The notes beneath the pieces are model-generated. The model did no database searches. It was not told the DNA's origin and saw nothing but the letters and a program-made list of their open reading frames with translations. A stretch of 64,000 bases of DNA from E44-bin32 sp034430595 (GTDB taxonomy: Bacteria; Chloroflexota; Anaerolineae; Anaerolineales; E44-bin32). How positions within the stretch are numbered: the first letter of the stretch is position 1; the number at the start of each line of letters is the position of its first letter. The translations under genes were made by a program, and so were the position numbers. Location: positions 1-64,000 of the forward strand of contig DAOUEL010000011.1 in NCBI GenBank assembly GCA_034430595.1, written 5' to 3'. Below, piece by piece: positions 40,042 through 50,000 of this stretch.

Positions 40042-41466
40042 ATGTCGACCATGGATGAACTTATCAGAGTGGCGAAACCCCTGGGCGAGTCAATTCATAT
40101 TGGCGAGGGACCAGAAATCTCGATCCGGAATCCAAAAGATCTCGGTGAGCAGATCGAGTCGATTGTTCGAACTGCAGTGTTTGGTGAGGACCGATCAAAG
40201 GGACTCGCCCAATGGTTGGTGCGCAAGCTTGCGGTCGAGAGTGGGGCCTTTCCCGCCTCCATCCACAACTTTTACATCGCACGCGGCAGGGGGGATACAC
40301 CGGATGATTTCACGGTCCCCGCGATGAACCTGCGGGCACTTCCGTTCAACGCTGCCCGAGCGGTCTTCCGTTCTGCAGTATCAAGTGATGCCTGCGCATT
40401 TATCTTCGAAATCGCACGCTCAGAAATGGGCTATACCGATCAGCGGCCGGCCGAGTATGCAGCTGCTATTCTCGGTGCGGCGATTGCGGAAGGCTATACG
40501 GGGCCGGTGTTCATCCAGGGCGATCACTTTCAGGTTAGCGCAAGCCGCTACGCGAAAGATGCAGGAACAGAGCTAGACGCGATTCGAGCATTAATGGTCG
40601 AATCGATCGAAGCCGGTTTCTTCAATATCGACATCGACACTTCCACACTCGTGGATTTGAGCAAGGGTAGCATTCCTGCACAGCAGGAACTGAATTTCAC
40701 GCTCTGTGCCGATCTCGCGGCCTGTGCTCGCCAGCTCGAACCGGATGGGGTCACTGTTTCATTGGGAGGCGAAATCGGCGAGGTTGGCGGCGAAAACAGC
40801 ACGGAACCTGAACTGCGGGCCTTCATGGATGGATTTATCAGGGAATTCAAAGGCCGACTGCCAGAAGCAAAGGGTTTGTCGAAGATCAGTATTCAAACCG
40901 GGACTTCACACGGCGGGGTTGTCCTGCCGGATGGCTCAATCGCAAAGGTCAGCGTCGATTTCGATACCCTGAAGCATCTATCCAAGGTTGCGAAGGAATA
41001 CGGCTTAGGCGGCGCCGTCCAGCACGGTGCCTCCACGCTCCCGGATTCCATGTTCAGCCGTTTCGCCGAATCGAATGCGCTTGAAGTGCACCTGGCGACG
41101 GGGTTTCAGAATATCCTATACGATCACCTTCCCCAGGACTTGCTGCAAAAGATCTACGCCTACCTTGACAGCAACCATTCGAACGAACGCAAGGAAGGTC
41201 AGACAGACGAGCAGTTCTACTATAAAACTCGCAAGCGAGCGCTCGGCCCCTTCAAGCGCGAGATGTGGGATCTCTCCCCCGAGACGCTGCAAGAAATCGA
41301 TGCCGTATGGGAGGTTCAGTTCCAGCTGCTCTTCGATAGCTTGAACGTTGGCGGGACGCGCCAGCTTGTTGAGCGTTTTATCGAGCCGGCTGGGACTAAG
41401 TTCAAACTAGCCGCTTATCTCGGCGAGGATGCCGACGAAGAAGACGTAAGCGACCTGGCCGACTGA
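40042..41466 (+). CDS. Class II aldolase (fructose/tagatose-bisphosphate type), long form
   Basis: The 474-residue zinc-dependent aldolase is longer than the usual 280-350 residues. Zinc- and substrate-binding motifs can be seen: FIQGDHFQVS (Zn His), FFNIDIDTSTLVDLS, SLGGEIGEVGGEN, ISIQTGTSHGGVVLPDG and VQHGASTLPDSMFSRFAE (Zn His). The first ~100 residues carry a leader not found in typical Fba, and the C-terminus has an added ~110-residue helical segment (YKTRKRALGPFKREMWDLS). The likely reaction is cleavage or formation of a ketose-1,6-bisphosphate in glycolysis/gluconeogenesis. GGAGGC lies before ATG 40042; a TATAAT at 39981-39986 may be its -10 element. Confidence 0.85.
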   Translation: MSTMDELIRVAKPLGESIHIGEGPEISIRNPKDLGEQIESIVRTAVFGEDRSKGLAQWLVRKLAVESGAFPASIHNFYIARGRGDTPDDFTVPAMNLRALPFNAARAVFRSAVSSDACAFIFEIARSEMGYTDQRPAEYAAAILGAAIAEGYTGPVFIQGDHFQVSASRYAKDAGTELDAIRALMVESIEAGFFNIDIDTSTLVDLSKGSIPAQQELNFTLCADLAACARQLEPDGVTVSLGGEIGEVGGENSTEPELRAFMDGFIREFKGRLPEAKGLSKISIQTGTSHGGVVLPDGSIAKVSVDFDTLKHLSKVAKEYGLGGAVQHGASTLPDSMFSRFAESNALEVHLATGFQNILYDHLPQDLLQKIYAYLDSNHSNERKEGQTDEQFYYKTRKRALGPFKREMWDLSPETLQEIDAVWEVQFQLLFDSLNVGGTRQLVERFIEPAGTKFKLAAYLGEDADEEDVSDLAD

Positions 41467-41480
41467 ACCCCCGCCAGATC

Positions 41481-41984
41481 ATGACGCTCGCCGGTCAGCG
41501 GGTCCAACCCGATCGCTATACCATTATCCCTCGCACGATCACATTCTTGCTGCGCGGCAGCGACGTATTATTGCTTCGAATCTCGGAAACGCGCGGCGCC
41601 TGGGCTGGCAAGCTAAATGGCGTTGGAGGGCACATCGAGCGAGGTGAAACGCCTGCTGGTGCCGCAATTCGTGAGATTCGAGAGGAGACCGGGCTGCGAC
41701 CAACCTCGCTCAAATTATGCGGGATTGTGATGATCGATGCCGGAGGGATTCCCGGGATTGGCCTTTATGTATTCGTCGGCCTCGCACCCGATGGCAGTGC
41801 GCGTCCCGGCCCGGAGGGCACCCTTGAGTGGAGGCCGTATACCGAACTGGAAGATCTGGAGCTGGTTTCAGACCTCCCCGCATTGCTGCCGCGTGCGATT
41901 GAAAGTTATAAGGGATCAGCACCCTTCACAGCCTTGACTTCCTTTGATGAAAACGGGAACCCGGAGTTGACCTTCGATCCATGA
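41481..41984 (+). CDS. Nudix hydrolase (MutT/8-oxo-dGTPase-like)
   Basis: The 167-residue protein contains the Nudix box G-x5-E-x7-REUxEExGU as GHIERGETPAGAAIREIREE followed by TGLR (about residues 55-77), which binds Mg2+ and cleaves nucleoside diphosphate-X substrates. The flanks GKLNGVGGHIE and TLEWRPYTELEDLELVSDLP fit the MutT/8-oxo-dGTPase or ADP-ribose pyrophosphatase groups; the substrate cannot be told from sequence. It follows the aldolase by 14 bp and overlaps the next gene by 4 bp. Confidence 0.88.
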   Translation: MTLAGQRVQPDRYTIIPRTITFLLRGSDVLLLRISETRGAWAGKLNGVGGHIERGETPAGAAIREIREETGLRPTSLKLCGIVMIDAGGIPGIGLYVFVGLAPDGSARPGPEGTLEWRPYTELEDLELVSDLPALLPRAIESYKGSAPFTALTSFDENGNPELTFDP

Positions 41985-42880
41985 AGACCGAAACCATCCA
42001 ACCTATGCGAAGAGCTCTCCCGTCCTATGCATGGATCGGTCTGATGATTCTACTCGTCGGGGAAATCGGTCTGGGGTTGAACGTCGACCTGGTCGCAACA
42101 TGGTTCACCCCTATGATGTGGACAGGTTTCATTCTCTTTACCGATGGGCTTCTTGCCAGGATCAAGGGGCAGTCCTGGCTCACATCACGCCGGCGTGAAT
42201 TTCCCTTCCTGCTGCTGGCATCGGTGCTGATCTGGCTGCTCTTCGAAATATACAATTTACGCCTGCAAAACTGGCTTTATCGCGGCCTACCCGATCGCGG
42301 CTTCGTACGTGATTTCGGTTACTTCTGGTCCTTCGCTACGATCGCTCCTGCAGTGCTCATCGCCGCAGAGCTTGTTCAAGCACTTTTTCGACGATATGTT
42401 CACTTGAGCCCGGGTCCCACACGCGTCCCGCTTGGTCCCAGATGGCCCTGGATCCTGCTCGGGATCGCGTTCGTCGCCATTCCCCCATTACTTCCCATCC
42501 CGGTGGCCCGCTTCACCTTTGGATTCGTATGGGTCGGGTTCATACTTCTGTTCGACCCAATTAATGAGCGGCTCGGCAGCCCAAATTTACGGAGCGAGCT
42601 GAGATCTGGATTTTTGGGCAAGGTTGCCGCGCTGATGGCCGGCGGGTTATTGTGTGGACTGTTATGGGAGGCCTGGAATTTCCAGGCGCTGGGAGCAGAT
42701 GGTGGGCATTGGATTTATACCATCCCACAGGAATTACATATATTCGGCCTGCACTATGGCCAAATGCCTATTCTTGGTTTGCTTGGCTTCCCGCCCTTCG
42801 CGATCGAAATCTACGTCCTCTACCAAACGGTTCGCAGCCTGCTGGATGTTGAAAGAATACTAGGACGATGGGATTTTTAG
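41981..42880 (+). CDS. Polytopic membrane protein of unknown function
   Basis: The 299-residue protein has about seven hydrophobic segments (for example YAWIGLMILLVGEIGLGL, FPFLLLASVLIWLLFEIY, WPWILLGIAFVAIPPLL, FTFGFVWVGFILLFD, and VAALMAGGLLCGLLWEAWN). Two repeated Trp/Glu-rich turns, FEIYNLRLQNWLYRGLP and WEAWNFQALGADGGHWIYT, suggest an internal duplication. I do not recognise the family. It overlaps the Nudix gene by ATGA and is the last gene of that unit, converging on rsmD. Confidence 0.78.
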   Translation: MKTETIQPMRRALPSYAWIGLMILLVGEIGLGLNVDLVATWFTPMMWTGFILFTDGLLARIKGQSWLTSRRREFPFLLLASVLIWLLFEIYNLRLQNWLYRGLPDRGFVRDFGYFWSFATIAPAVLIAAELVQALFRRYVHLSPGPTRVPLGPRWPWILLGIAFVAIPPLLPIPVARFTFGFVWVGFILLFDPINERLGSPNLRSELRSGFLGKVAALMAGGLLCGLLWEAWNFQALGADGGHWIYTIPQELHIFGLHYGQMPILGLLGFPPFAIEIYVLYQTVRSLLDVERILGRWDF

Positions 42881-42935
42881 GCGTAGCCCGGTGCCTGGAA
42901 TCGTCGAAAGCCTGGCCCGGGGCTTGTAAAGGTGT

Positions 42936-43502
42936 CTAGTCACTAGGCCACTCAAAGAAGATGAGTTTCGTTGCACCGTATTTCCGCTGATCAAACTCGA
43001 CCAGTTCGGTTAGTTCAAGCGGGGAGTATTCCCTGGGATGGATCTGGGCGATCACCCAGGCGTCCGGGTGAAGCAGGTGGACGTTCGTGTCCAACGCGGA
43101 AAGCGCCTCTTCCCATAGACCCTGATACTGTGGAGGTGCGACGTAGACGTAGTCGTAGCCGCCCTCTCCGGATTTATTTTTTATCCAATTGAACGAATTC
43201 TGGTGAATGACCCGGGCGCGTTCGGCCAGCCGGGTTAATTTTAGATTGGCGTGAATCGTCTGTATCGCACGCCGGTCTCGATCGATAAAGTCGACCCGTT
43301 CTGCCCCGCGGCTAAGAGCCTCAATTCCGACTCCACCTGTCCCGGCGAACAAGTCGAGCATGGAAGCTCCCTTGATTTCCGGCCCGATGATGTTGAAGAG
43401 TGCTTCTTTCACCCGATCCGTGATCGGACGCGCCACCTCACCCGGCACCATCGTTAGGCGACGCCCTTTTGCCGTCCCAGAAATGACACGAATTCCAGCC
43501 AT
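42936..43502 (-). CDS. rsmD: 16S rRNA (guanine966-N2)-methyltransferase RsmD-like
   Basis: RsmD methylates G966 of 16S rRNA in the 30S subunit using AdoMet. The 188-residue product has the RsmD start RVISGTAKGRRL, ARPITDRVKEALFNII, and the AdoMet-binding motif MLDLFAGTGGVGIEALSRGA. The catalytic motif IV, normally DPPY, reads VYVAPPQY (Ala122-Pro-Pro-Gln125): the acidic residue is replaced by Ala. The rest of the fold is intact. It may be a lineage-specific variant or have changed activity. The gene is on the minus strand 30 bp from the URO-D gene that precedes it. Confidence 0.85.
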   Translation of the reverse strand: MAGIRVISGTAKGRRLTMVPGEVARPITDRVKEALFNIIGPEIKGASMLDLFAGTGGVGIEALSRGAERVDFIDRDRRAIQTIHANLKLTRLAERARVIHQNSFNWIKNKSGEGGYDYVYVAPPQYQGLWEEALSALDTNVHLLHPDAWVIAQIHPREYSPLELTELVEFDQRKYGATKLIFFEWPSD

Positions 43503-43532
43503 GACTTCTCTTGACTGTATGTATAAAAATGT

Positions 43533-44519
43533 CTATGCGAAATCGACTGCGGCACGCAAAGCTCGGATATTTCCTGCTGGCGCAATGATCGGGGTGACAC
43601 ACCCTGTCCCGAGCATAACTCCCTTACCGCCGCATTCTGCCAGAGATTGCCTCGCTTCAGCAGCGACTGCATCGGGTGTTCCATAGACTAACGTATCACG
43701 CGCTACCCCGCCGCAAACCGCACCGTTAAATTGCCTGGCTCCCGTTGAGAGATCAGGTTCAACCTCCCGGTCATGCCAGTTGACGACTTGAGCCGGATAC
43801 CGGGATACAAGTTCGAACTGAATCGCGTCGCCATGAAGATGAAGTACGTTCAACCAGAAATCACTCCCACGTTCAAGGATCTCGAGGTCGAACTGCAGGC
43901 CGAATTGCACATAGCCCTGCAGGTCAAAGTAATGAAACGAGGCATGTTGTACAGCATAAAAGATACCGTCGATCTGCAACGCCCTCAGACTCTCCACCCA
44001 GGCGGTCGTCGTTTTTGTAATAGTGTGCAAGCCGGCCAGGACAGATTCTGGGGCTCGGTGGAGGTGCTCCACCAACCGCTCGCCTCCGGCGAGATTTTTA
44101 GCCTGCGCTAACGGGCTGAAGACAGTTTGGACGACCGGAGTCCCGGCTTCGAGCAGCTCGTGCAGTAAACGCAGGCACTCGAACTGCTGGCCGAGACCAC
44201 CTCGCTCGGGGTTAAGAGGCTCTAGTTTTAACCAATCCTCCGGCTCTAAAACCACTCGCCGGGTATAGTCACGGGTGCCCTCGGTGTTCCCCCTCCATTC
44301 ATCCCTCGCACCCCAATCCAGCAGGCAGAAGGAAGAGGCTGGCGTTACTTTTACGAAATCGAAATCGTACTCGTGTTGAAAAGAGGCTGTTGAAGCAGCC
44401 AGAGATTGCGGGGACTGATCATCGACTGGGAAATGCCGCCAAAGAGAAACTGGAGGCCGATCGGCTACTTCCCCACGAATCGCGGCCTCCAGTCGTTGAC
44501 GTTTAGATATCGTGCTCAT
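43533..44519 (-). CDS. Uroporphyrinogen decarboxylase (URO-D) family protein
   Basis: The 328-residue protein has the URO-D/methyltransferase barrel fold: a start RQRLEAAIRGEVADRPPVSLWRH without the exact HemE N-terminal motif, then FDFVKVTPASSF, PVVQTVFSPLAQAKN, FLNVLHLHGD-like DFWLNVLHLHGD, and the ending GGKGVMLGTGCVTPI. HemE proper has PVWxMRQAGRY near the start; that is missing, so this is more likely one of the many paralogues (corrinoid/methyl-transfer or unknown) than the haem-pathway enzyme. No corrinoid protein gene is nearby. Substrate unknown. Confidence 0.85.
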   Translation of the reverse strand: MSTISKRQRLEAAIRGEVADRPPVSLWRHFPVDDQSPQSLAASTASFQHEYDFDFVKVTPASSFCLLDWGARDEWRGNTEGTRDYTRRVVLEPEDWLKLEPLNPERGGLGQQFECLRLLHELLEAGTPVVQTVFSPLAQAKNLAGGERLVEHLHRAPESVLAGLHTITKTTTAWVESLRALQIDGIFYAVQHASFHYFDLQGYVQFGLQFDLEILERGSDFWLNVLHLHGDAIQFELVSRYPAQVVNWHDREVEPDLSTGARQFNGAVCGGVARDTLVYGTPDAVAAEARQSLAECGGKGVMLGTGCVTPIIAPAGNIRALRAAVDFA

Positions 44520-44533
44520 AATTGACTTGGTTA

Positions 44534-44887
44534 TTAGGCCGCGCCGCCGAGAATGACTTCCGTCTGAACTTCAGCCATACGCTTCAACATCGAATCGCGT
44601 ATGCCGCCGGAAGCTTTCTCCTTCACCTGGATGAAGAATTCACGTGCCTTGTCTGCTTCACCCAATTGTTTCATGGTCATCGCTAAGCCATACAGGATCT
44701 CGATCTCATCCGGCCAGCGGGTATGTGCGGCCTCAAAGATCTCACGTGCCCCTTCAATCTTACCCAGGCCGAGCAAAGCCCAACCATAGCGGTACTGGGA
44801 TTGCAGATCGTTTGGCTGCGAGTGCGCGCCCTGCCTCAGATCTTCGAGATTAGAGAGTCGAGTCTCTTGATCAACTATACCTGGCAT
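44534..44887 (-). CDS. Small TPR protein
   Basis: The 117-residue cytoplasmic protein consists of about three TPR motifs (for example NDLQSQYRYGWALLGLGKIE, AREIFEAAHTRWPDEIEILY and LAMTMKQLGEADKAREFFIQ). There is no catalytic or membrane motif. GAGG lies upstream of the ATG. It lies 14 bp before the URO-D gene on the same strand, so they may be co-transcribed. The role is probably protein binding. Confidence 0.85.
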   Translation of the reverse strand: MPGIVDQETRLSNLEDLRQGAHSQPNDLQSQYRYGWALLGLGKIEGAREIFEAAHTRWPDEIEILYGLAMTMKQLGEADKAREFFIQVKEKASGGIRDSMLKRMAEVQTEVILGGAA

Positions 44888-44953
44888 CGCCGCGATCCTC
44901 CATTCCTCTGGCTTTAATCCATTATAGACGCAACAAGCCGGAAAACATACCGG

Positions 44954-45817
44954 TCACTGAAGCAGCTCGGGGATCACCTCGGGGCGATCAGCGGTCTTGA
45001 CCCCGACCGCTTGAAGAGCTTTGATCTTATCTTCTGCTGTTCCCTCACCGCCCTCAACAATGGCGCCCGCATGCCCCATGCGTTTCCCGGGAGGTGCAGT
45101 TCGACCTGCGATAAAGGCTACGACCGGCTTCGTCATGCGTTCGCTGATGAATTCAGCCGCTCGTTCCTCCGCACTGCCCCCGATCTCGCCAATCAACACC
45201 ACCCTTTCGGTGTATGGATCGGCTTCAAACAGTTCCAGTGCGTCTACGAAGGACGTCCCGTTGATCGGATCACCACCAATCCCAACGCAGGTCGAAACTC
45301 CCATCCCGTTCAGTTTAAGGGCGTGCAGGACCTCATAGGTCAGAGTGCCCGACCGGGAAACAACGCCTACCGCGCCAGGTATCGATATATGGCCTGGGAT
45401 GATACCCACGCTTGACTCACCCGGACTCAGTAGTCCAGGGCAATTCGGCCCGACGAGCCGCGATCCTTTTTGGTCGAGATAGCGCCGCACCTGCATCATA
45501 TCCTGAACCGGAATGCCCTCCGTGATCGCTACGATCAACGGCAGTTCAGCATCTGCCGCCTCGAGAATCGAGTCGGCCGCGAAACGAGCAGGGACAAAGC
45601 TGATCGCGGTATTTGCCCCGGTCGCGTCGACCGCTGTCAATACCGAATCAAAGACCGGGATCTTCCCATCCATTACCCATTCACCGCCTTTTTGCGGTGT
45701 CACACCGGCGACAACCCGGGTTCCAAATTCAATCATGCGGGCGGTATGAAAGAGCCCTTCACGTCCGGTAATCCCCTGCACCAGGAGGCGTGTATTTTTA
45801 TCGATAAGGATGCTCAC
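44954..45817 (-). CDS. sucD: Succinyl-CoA synthetase, alpha subunit
   Basis: With SucC it makes succinate and ATP (or GTP) from succinyl-CoA in the TCA cycle. The 287-residue product has the usual length. Motifs: LVQGITGREGLFHT (CoA-binding), LVGPNCPGLLSPGESSVGI, VVSRSGTLTYEVLHAL, GIGGDPINGTSFVDALELFE, and the phospho-His in GHAGAIVEGGEGTAEDKIKA. The start overlaps the stop of sucC by 4 bp, so they are translationally coupled. Confidence 0.98.
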   Translation of the reverse strand: MSILIDKNTRLLVQGITGREGLFHTARMIEFGTRVVAGVTPQKGGEWVMDGKIPVFDSVLTAVDATGANTAISFVPARFAADSILEAADAELPLIVAITEGIPVQDMMQVRRYLDQKGSRLVGPNCPGLLSPGESSVGIIPGHISIPGAVGVVSRSGTLTYEVLHALKLNGMGVSTCVGIGGDPINGTSFVDALELFEADPYTERVVLIGEIGGSAEERAAEFISERMTKPVVAFIAGRTAPPGKRMGHAGAIVEGGEGTAEDKIKALQAVGVKTADRPEVIPELLQ

Positions 45818-46959
45818 GCCGCTACTCCTTCATTTGCCAGTTTAACCGCCTTCTTGGCAGCATCTGCCAACGAAACGGCAGTATCCATGTCTGAATGGGA
45901 TAGAAGCTCCCGCCCTTCTTCCTCATTGGTGCCCACCAGGCGAACAACCATGGGTACCTCCGTTGGAGCAGCTTTCAACGCAGCCAGGATGCCGCGCGCC
46001 ACCTCGTCACCACGTGTAATGCCGCCGAAGATGTTGAAGAGCACCGCCTTTACATTTGGATCACGCAGGATAATCTGGATCGCCGCCGAGACTTTTTCTG
46101 CAGTTGCGCCTCCGCCGATATCGAGGAAGTTCGCCGGCGAACCGCCGTACAGGTGGATAACATCCATTGTCGCCATCGCAAGTCCAGCGCCGTTTACCAT
46201 GCAGCCGATGTTGCCATCCAGCTTGACATACGAAAGCCCGTACTTCCGCGCCTCCCGCTCGACCGGTTCCTCTTGATCGATGTCACGCATTTCAGCCAAC
46301 TCTGGATGGCGAATCAGACCATTATCATCCAGCACCATCTTGCCATCCAATGCAATGAGCCGTTCATCGTCGGTAATAACGAGGGGGTTTATCTCGGCCA
46401 GGGTGGCATCAGTGCTCATAAACGTCTGGTAAAGCCCACGCGAGATGCTGATGAAGCTGCGCCAATATTGCCGCGGCAGCTCGATAGCGGCTGCCAGGAA
46501 GCGAGATTGGTAATCGCGTAGTCCGAGCAGCGGATCGATCCAGACTCGGACAATTTTCTCGGGGGTGGATCGGGCAACCTCTTCGATATCTACACCACCT
46601 TCTGATGATGCGATCAATACTGGAGATCGCTGCCCACGGTCGTTCGTGATGCCAAGGTATATCTCTGACTTAATATCCGCTGCCTCGTCAACCAGGACCC
46701 GCCGGACAGGTAATCCTTTGATTTCCATTGCCAGAACCTGGGCTGCAACCTCTTCTGCCTCCTCAGGCGAACGGACCAGGCGTATTCCGCCTGCCTTGCC
46801 GCGTCCACCCACAAGCACCTGGGATTTGATAACAACCCGCCCGCCTAACTCCTCGGCAGCGGCGCGTGCTTCGGTCGCAGTGGTCGCAACCCGTCCTTGT
46901 GGAATCGGCACACCATGCTCTGCAAACAGCTGTTTGGATTGGTATTCATGCAGCTTCAT
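45814..46959 (-). CDS. sucC: Succinyl-CoA synthetase, beta subunit
   Basis: The 381-residue subunit carries the ATP-grasp nucleotide-binding domain (KLHEYQSKQLFAEHGVPIPQ, VVIKSQVLVGGRGKAGGIRL) and the C-terminal CoA-ligase domain with VNGAGLAMATMDVIHLYG and NFLDIGGGATAEKV, MNIFGGI-like LFNIFGGITRGDEVARGI. All motifs are intact. GAGAAG-rich DNA precedes the ATG. It is the first gene of the sucC-sucD pair. Confidence 0.98.
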   Translation of the reverse strand: MKLHEYQSKQLFAEHGVPIPQGRVATTATEARAAAEELGGRVVIKSQVLVGGRGKAGGIRLVRSPEEAEEVAAQVLAMEIKGLPVRRVLVDEAADIKSEIYLGITNDRGQRSPVLIASSEGGVDIEEVARSTPEKIVRVWIDPLLGLRDYQSRFLAAAIELPRQYWRSFISISRGLYQTFMSTDATLAEINPLVITDDERLIALDGKMVLDDNGLIRHPELAEMRDIDQEEPVEREARKYGLSYVKLDGNIGCMVNGAGLAMATMDVIHLYGGSPANFLDIGGGATAEKVSAAIQIILRDPNVKAVLFNIFGGITRGDEVARGILAALKAAPTEVPMVVRLVGTNEEEGRELLSHSDMDTAVSLADAAKKAVKLANEGVAA

Positions 46960-47007
46960 TGCTTCTCCCTTTCTAACGTCAGCTGCTGATTAGGACTGGC
47001 ACTCAAC

Positions 47008-50000
47008 TCAATTTTCGGGGATTTCCGGCAAAGTGAACCGCATCACCCGCTGGTTTCCAGTATCGACAACCCAAACCGAGCTACCAGTACCAAATGCAAC
47101 CCCGCTTACCAACGCAAACTGGTTTGCTCCCAGACCTACTCCAGCTCCCCATCCCGTCAGGAATTCACCTGTTCCGGTGAAGCATAAAACGCGCAATCCT
47201 TCCGGATCGGACAGGCAGACGACACCGTCTCGGTTGATCGCCAGGTATGGTTTGTTGTCAAGTGATTGGCCGAACCAAGCCTGGACATCCCATGAGAGAA
47301 CCATCTCAAACTCCCCGGGGTTCATCTCCTGAAAGACCTGCACACGACGGTTCCAGGTATCCGCAACATAAATCCGGTCGAACGCATCCACTGCCAATCC
47401 AACGGGTTCATCGAGCATACCGGGCAGATATCCGGCCCCGCCGAACTGGGTTAGATAGGTTCCCTCTGCGGAGAAGACTTTTATCAATTTGTTGCCGGTG
47501 TCGGCCACGTAAACCCTGCCCTGGGAATCCACTGCGACGTCACGGGGGCCCCAGAAGTCATAGGATCCCTGCCCCAATCCTTCTGAACCAAGCATGCCCT
47601 TGAAGGAGCCGTCGGGAGAGAACCACTGAATGCGATGGTTCCAGGTATCAGCTACGTAAAGATCGCCATTCGGAGCAGTGGCCAGGCCCCAGGGTTCATT
47701 AAAAGTCCCGCCCGGTGCATCCCCTTCCGAGCTGTTCGCGAACCCACCCCAGGTGTTAAGCAGCTCACCCTCGGAAGAGAAACGCTCGATGCGATGATTG
47801 CCGGTATCTGCAACGTACACATCGCCGTTCGATCCAATGGCGATATCCCTTGGCTGGTAGAACTCACCGGGCGAAACCCCTTCGGCTCCCACGGTCAGGT
47901 CCGCACTTAAGTCCTGCAGCCCATCCGTATACGGGTCGGTTGTGGCCTGGAAGTTCAAATCCGCCTGGCTGACCCCGTAATCCCAGAGCTGCGCAGCCAG
48001 ATCCTTACGGATGTAAAGCCGCATTCGATCGGATGGTGACCAATGATCGAGGCTCATATCCTTGCCCGTAAGTTCACCGTACTTGGTGAAATCGCGATTC
48101 AGCCAGATCTGGAAGATGGCGGCGCGAACATTGCGATCCTTAAAGAATGGTGCGATATGACCCCACGCCAGGCGCAGGTATTCAAAAGTACCCATTGGGG
48201 CAGAATCCACGTTCGAGTTTGCCAGCGTGAAATTCCGCTCGGCTTCGATGCTTGATCGCTTCAGACTCCAATAATCCTGATTTGGCCACCACATCCGGAT
48301 GTACTCAAAATGGTAATAGTTATCTTCGAGTAAGGGCTCAACCAGGTTCCAGTTATTATCGCCTACAAGTATTACAGGGTAGTTCAAGAGCTCGCGGGTT
48401 GGGCTGGCGCCGAAGTAGTATTGCTCAGTGTAATCGCGCAGGTACCAGTTCAAAGGCCATGATACGTCGTCGTCGAAAGCTATTTTCAGGGCAAGCCCAT
48501 CTGTGGTTCGTTTCGATATCTCCTCGATTTGAGACATGGCGGTCTTCACGCCCGGGGCACCGTGGGCGTAGACGAGGTACTCCGTCGCCAGGTTGGCGTG
48601 TGGAAAGGAAGCCCTGAGCGAGGTGCGTATGGTCAAACCAAAAAGGGCCAGGATGACAAAACCACCCAGCCCGCGCGCCAGCTCGGCGAGACCAAAATCG
48701 CTTGATAAGCGCCACAAAGCATACCCAGATACCAGGCCGAAGGTCATCGCCGCCAGGAACCCGCTGGTCGCGCTCAACTGGTCTAACTGGTCACCCTGGA
48801 ACGGCGGCATCCCGCCCAGGAGGATCTCAAGGGCTCTTACAACCGCAACCAGGAATAGGACCAGCAGCATAGATACAAGCCAGGCGCGTTTCCTTTGCAA
48901 AAGCCCCCAGTCGATTCGGGCCAGGTACTTGCCTATCCCCCACCCGCCGAAGAGGATTAGAGGGAGGGCGATGTGGACCGTCAGCCAGGGCATTTTTTCA
49001 CCAGCAAAGGAGTATGCCGCCAACGATGTCAGCGACCAGTAGCCCAGGAAGGGCAGCACCGGAAAAGAGTGATCTTCGGAGGAAGCGACCGGTTCCAGGG
49101 GTTTGCTTCGTTTGCGCCAGAGGTAGAAAGCGGCCATCAGGCTGCCGATTGCGGGCAGGAATTCATAGATCGGAACCTGGATGAAAAGATAGTAGTACAG
49201 CGGCTGGCCACCGCGCTCAACTCCGTGCTGCTTGAGCCAATAACCCAGGGAACCTACCAAACCAGATGCAATTCCTACCTGGTTCGTAAACAATGTAGTG
49301 TAGAAGACAAAATAGATGCCGAAGAAGATGCCGGCGGCGACAAGCCACCTGCGCGCATTCCATAAGAGCCCGATCGCGATGCTTATTGCGATTAATATCA
49401 CGACCAGCACGATCGAGCGGTTCAATGGTGCGATCGAAGAATAATCGAGCGCATCCCAACCCAGAATTCGGGCTGGTAAGGCAGCTAATTGGGGGAGGGT
49501 TACCGTCAGTACAAAGATGATGAGATCCAGCGTGGGAAACTCATTTCTAAGCCGCCGTCCGAAGGAGAGCACCAGGGCGATGACGATCAGGAAAAGACCC
49601 CCTAACCCGAGCACTAAGCCGAATGGGACCAGGGGTGAGATCTGCACGCCACTCGCTACAGCTGTTTCGACTCCAGCCAATGGAGCAGCAGTTTCACCGG
49701 AAGCTGCCCACCCCAGGAAGAGAGATCCAATGGACAGCACACCGCCGAAACCAGCAATCACCACGCCGGTCAGGAACAGCCAGCGGTGATGGCGCTGCTC
49801 CCACGGCCTGCGCAGTACACGGACGGTAAACAACAATGCGAGGAAGATCAACAACTGGGCGGTGTAGATAAACGCTGTCTCTTTCGCTGTAAAATGCAAT
49901 GCCAGGGCAGCCGCAAGCCAGTAGAGCCACTTCGCCTGTGAATCTTCCGTGTAGCGGAAGACAGCGTAGAACATCAGCAGTGCCATCGGCACAACCAGCA

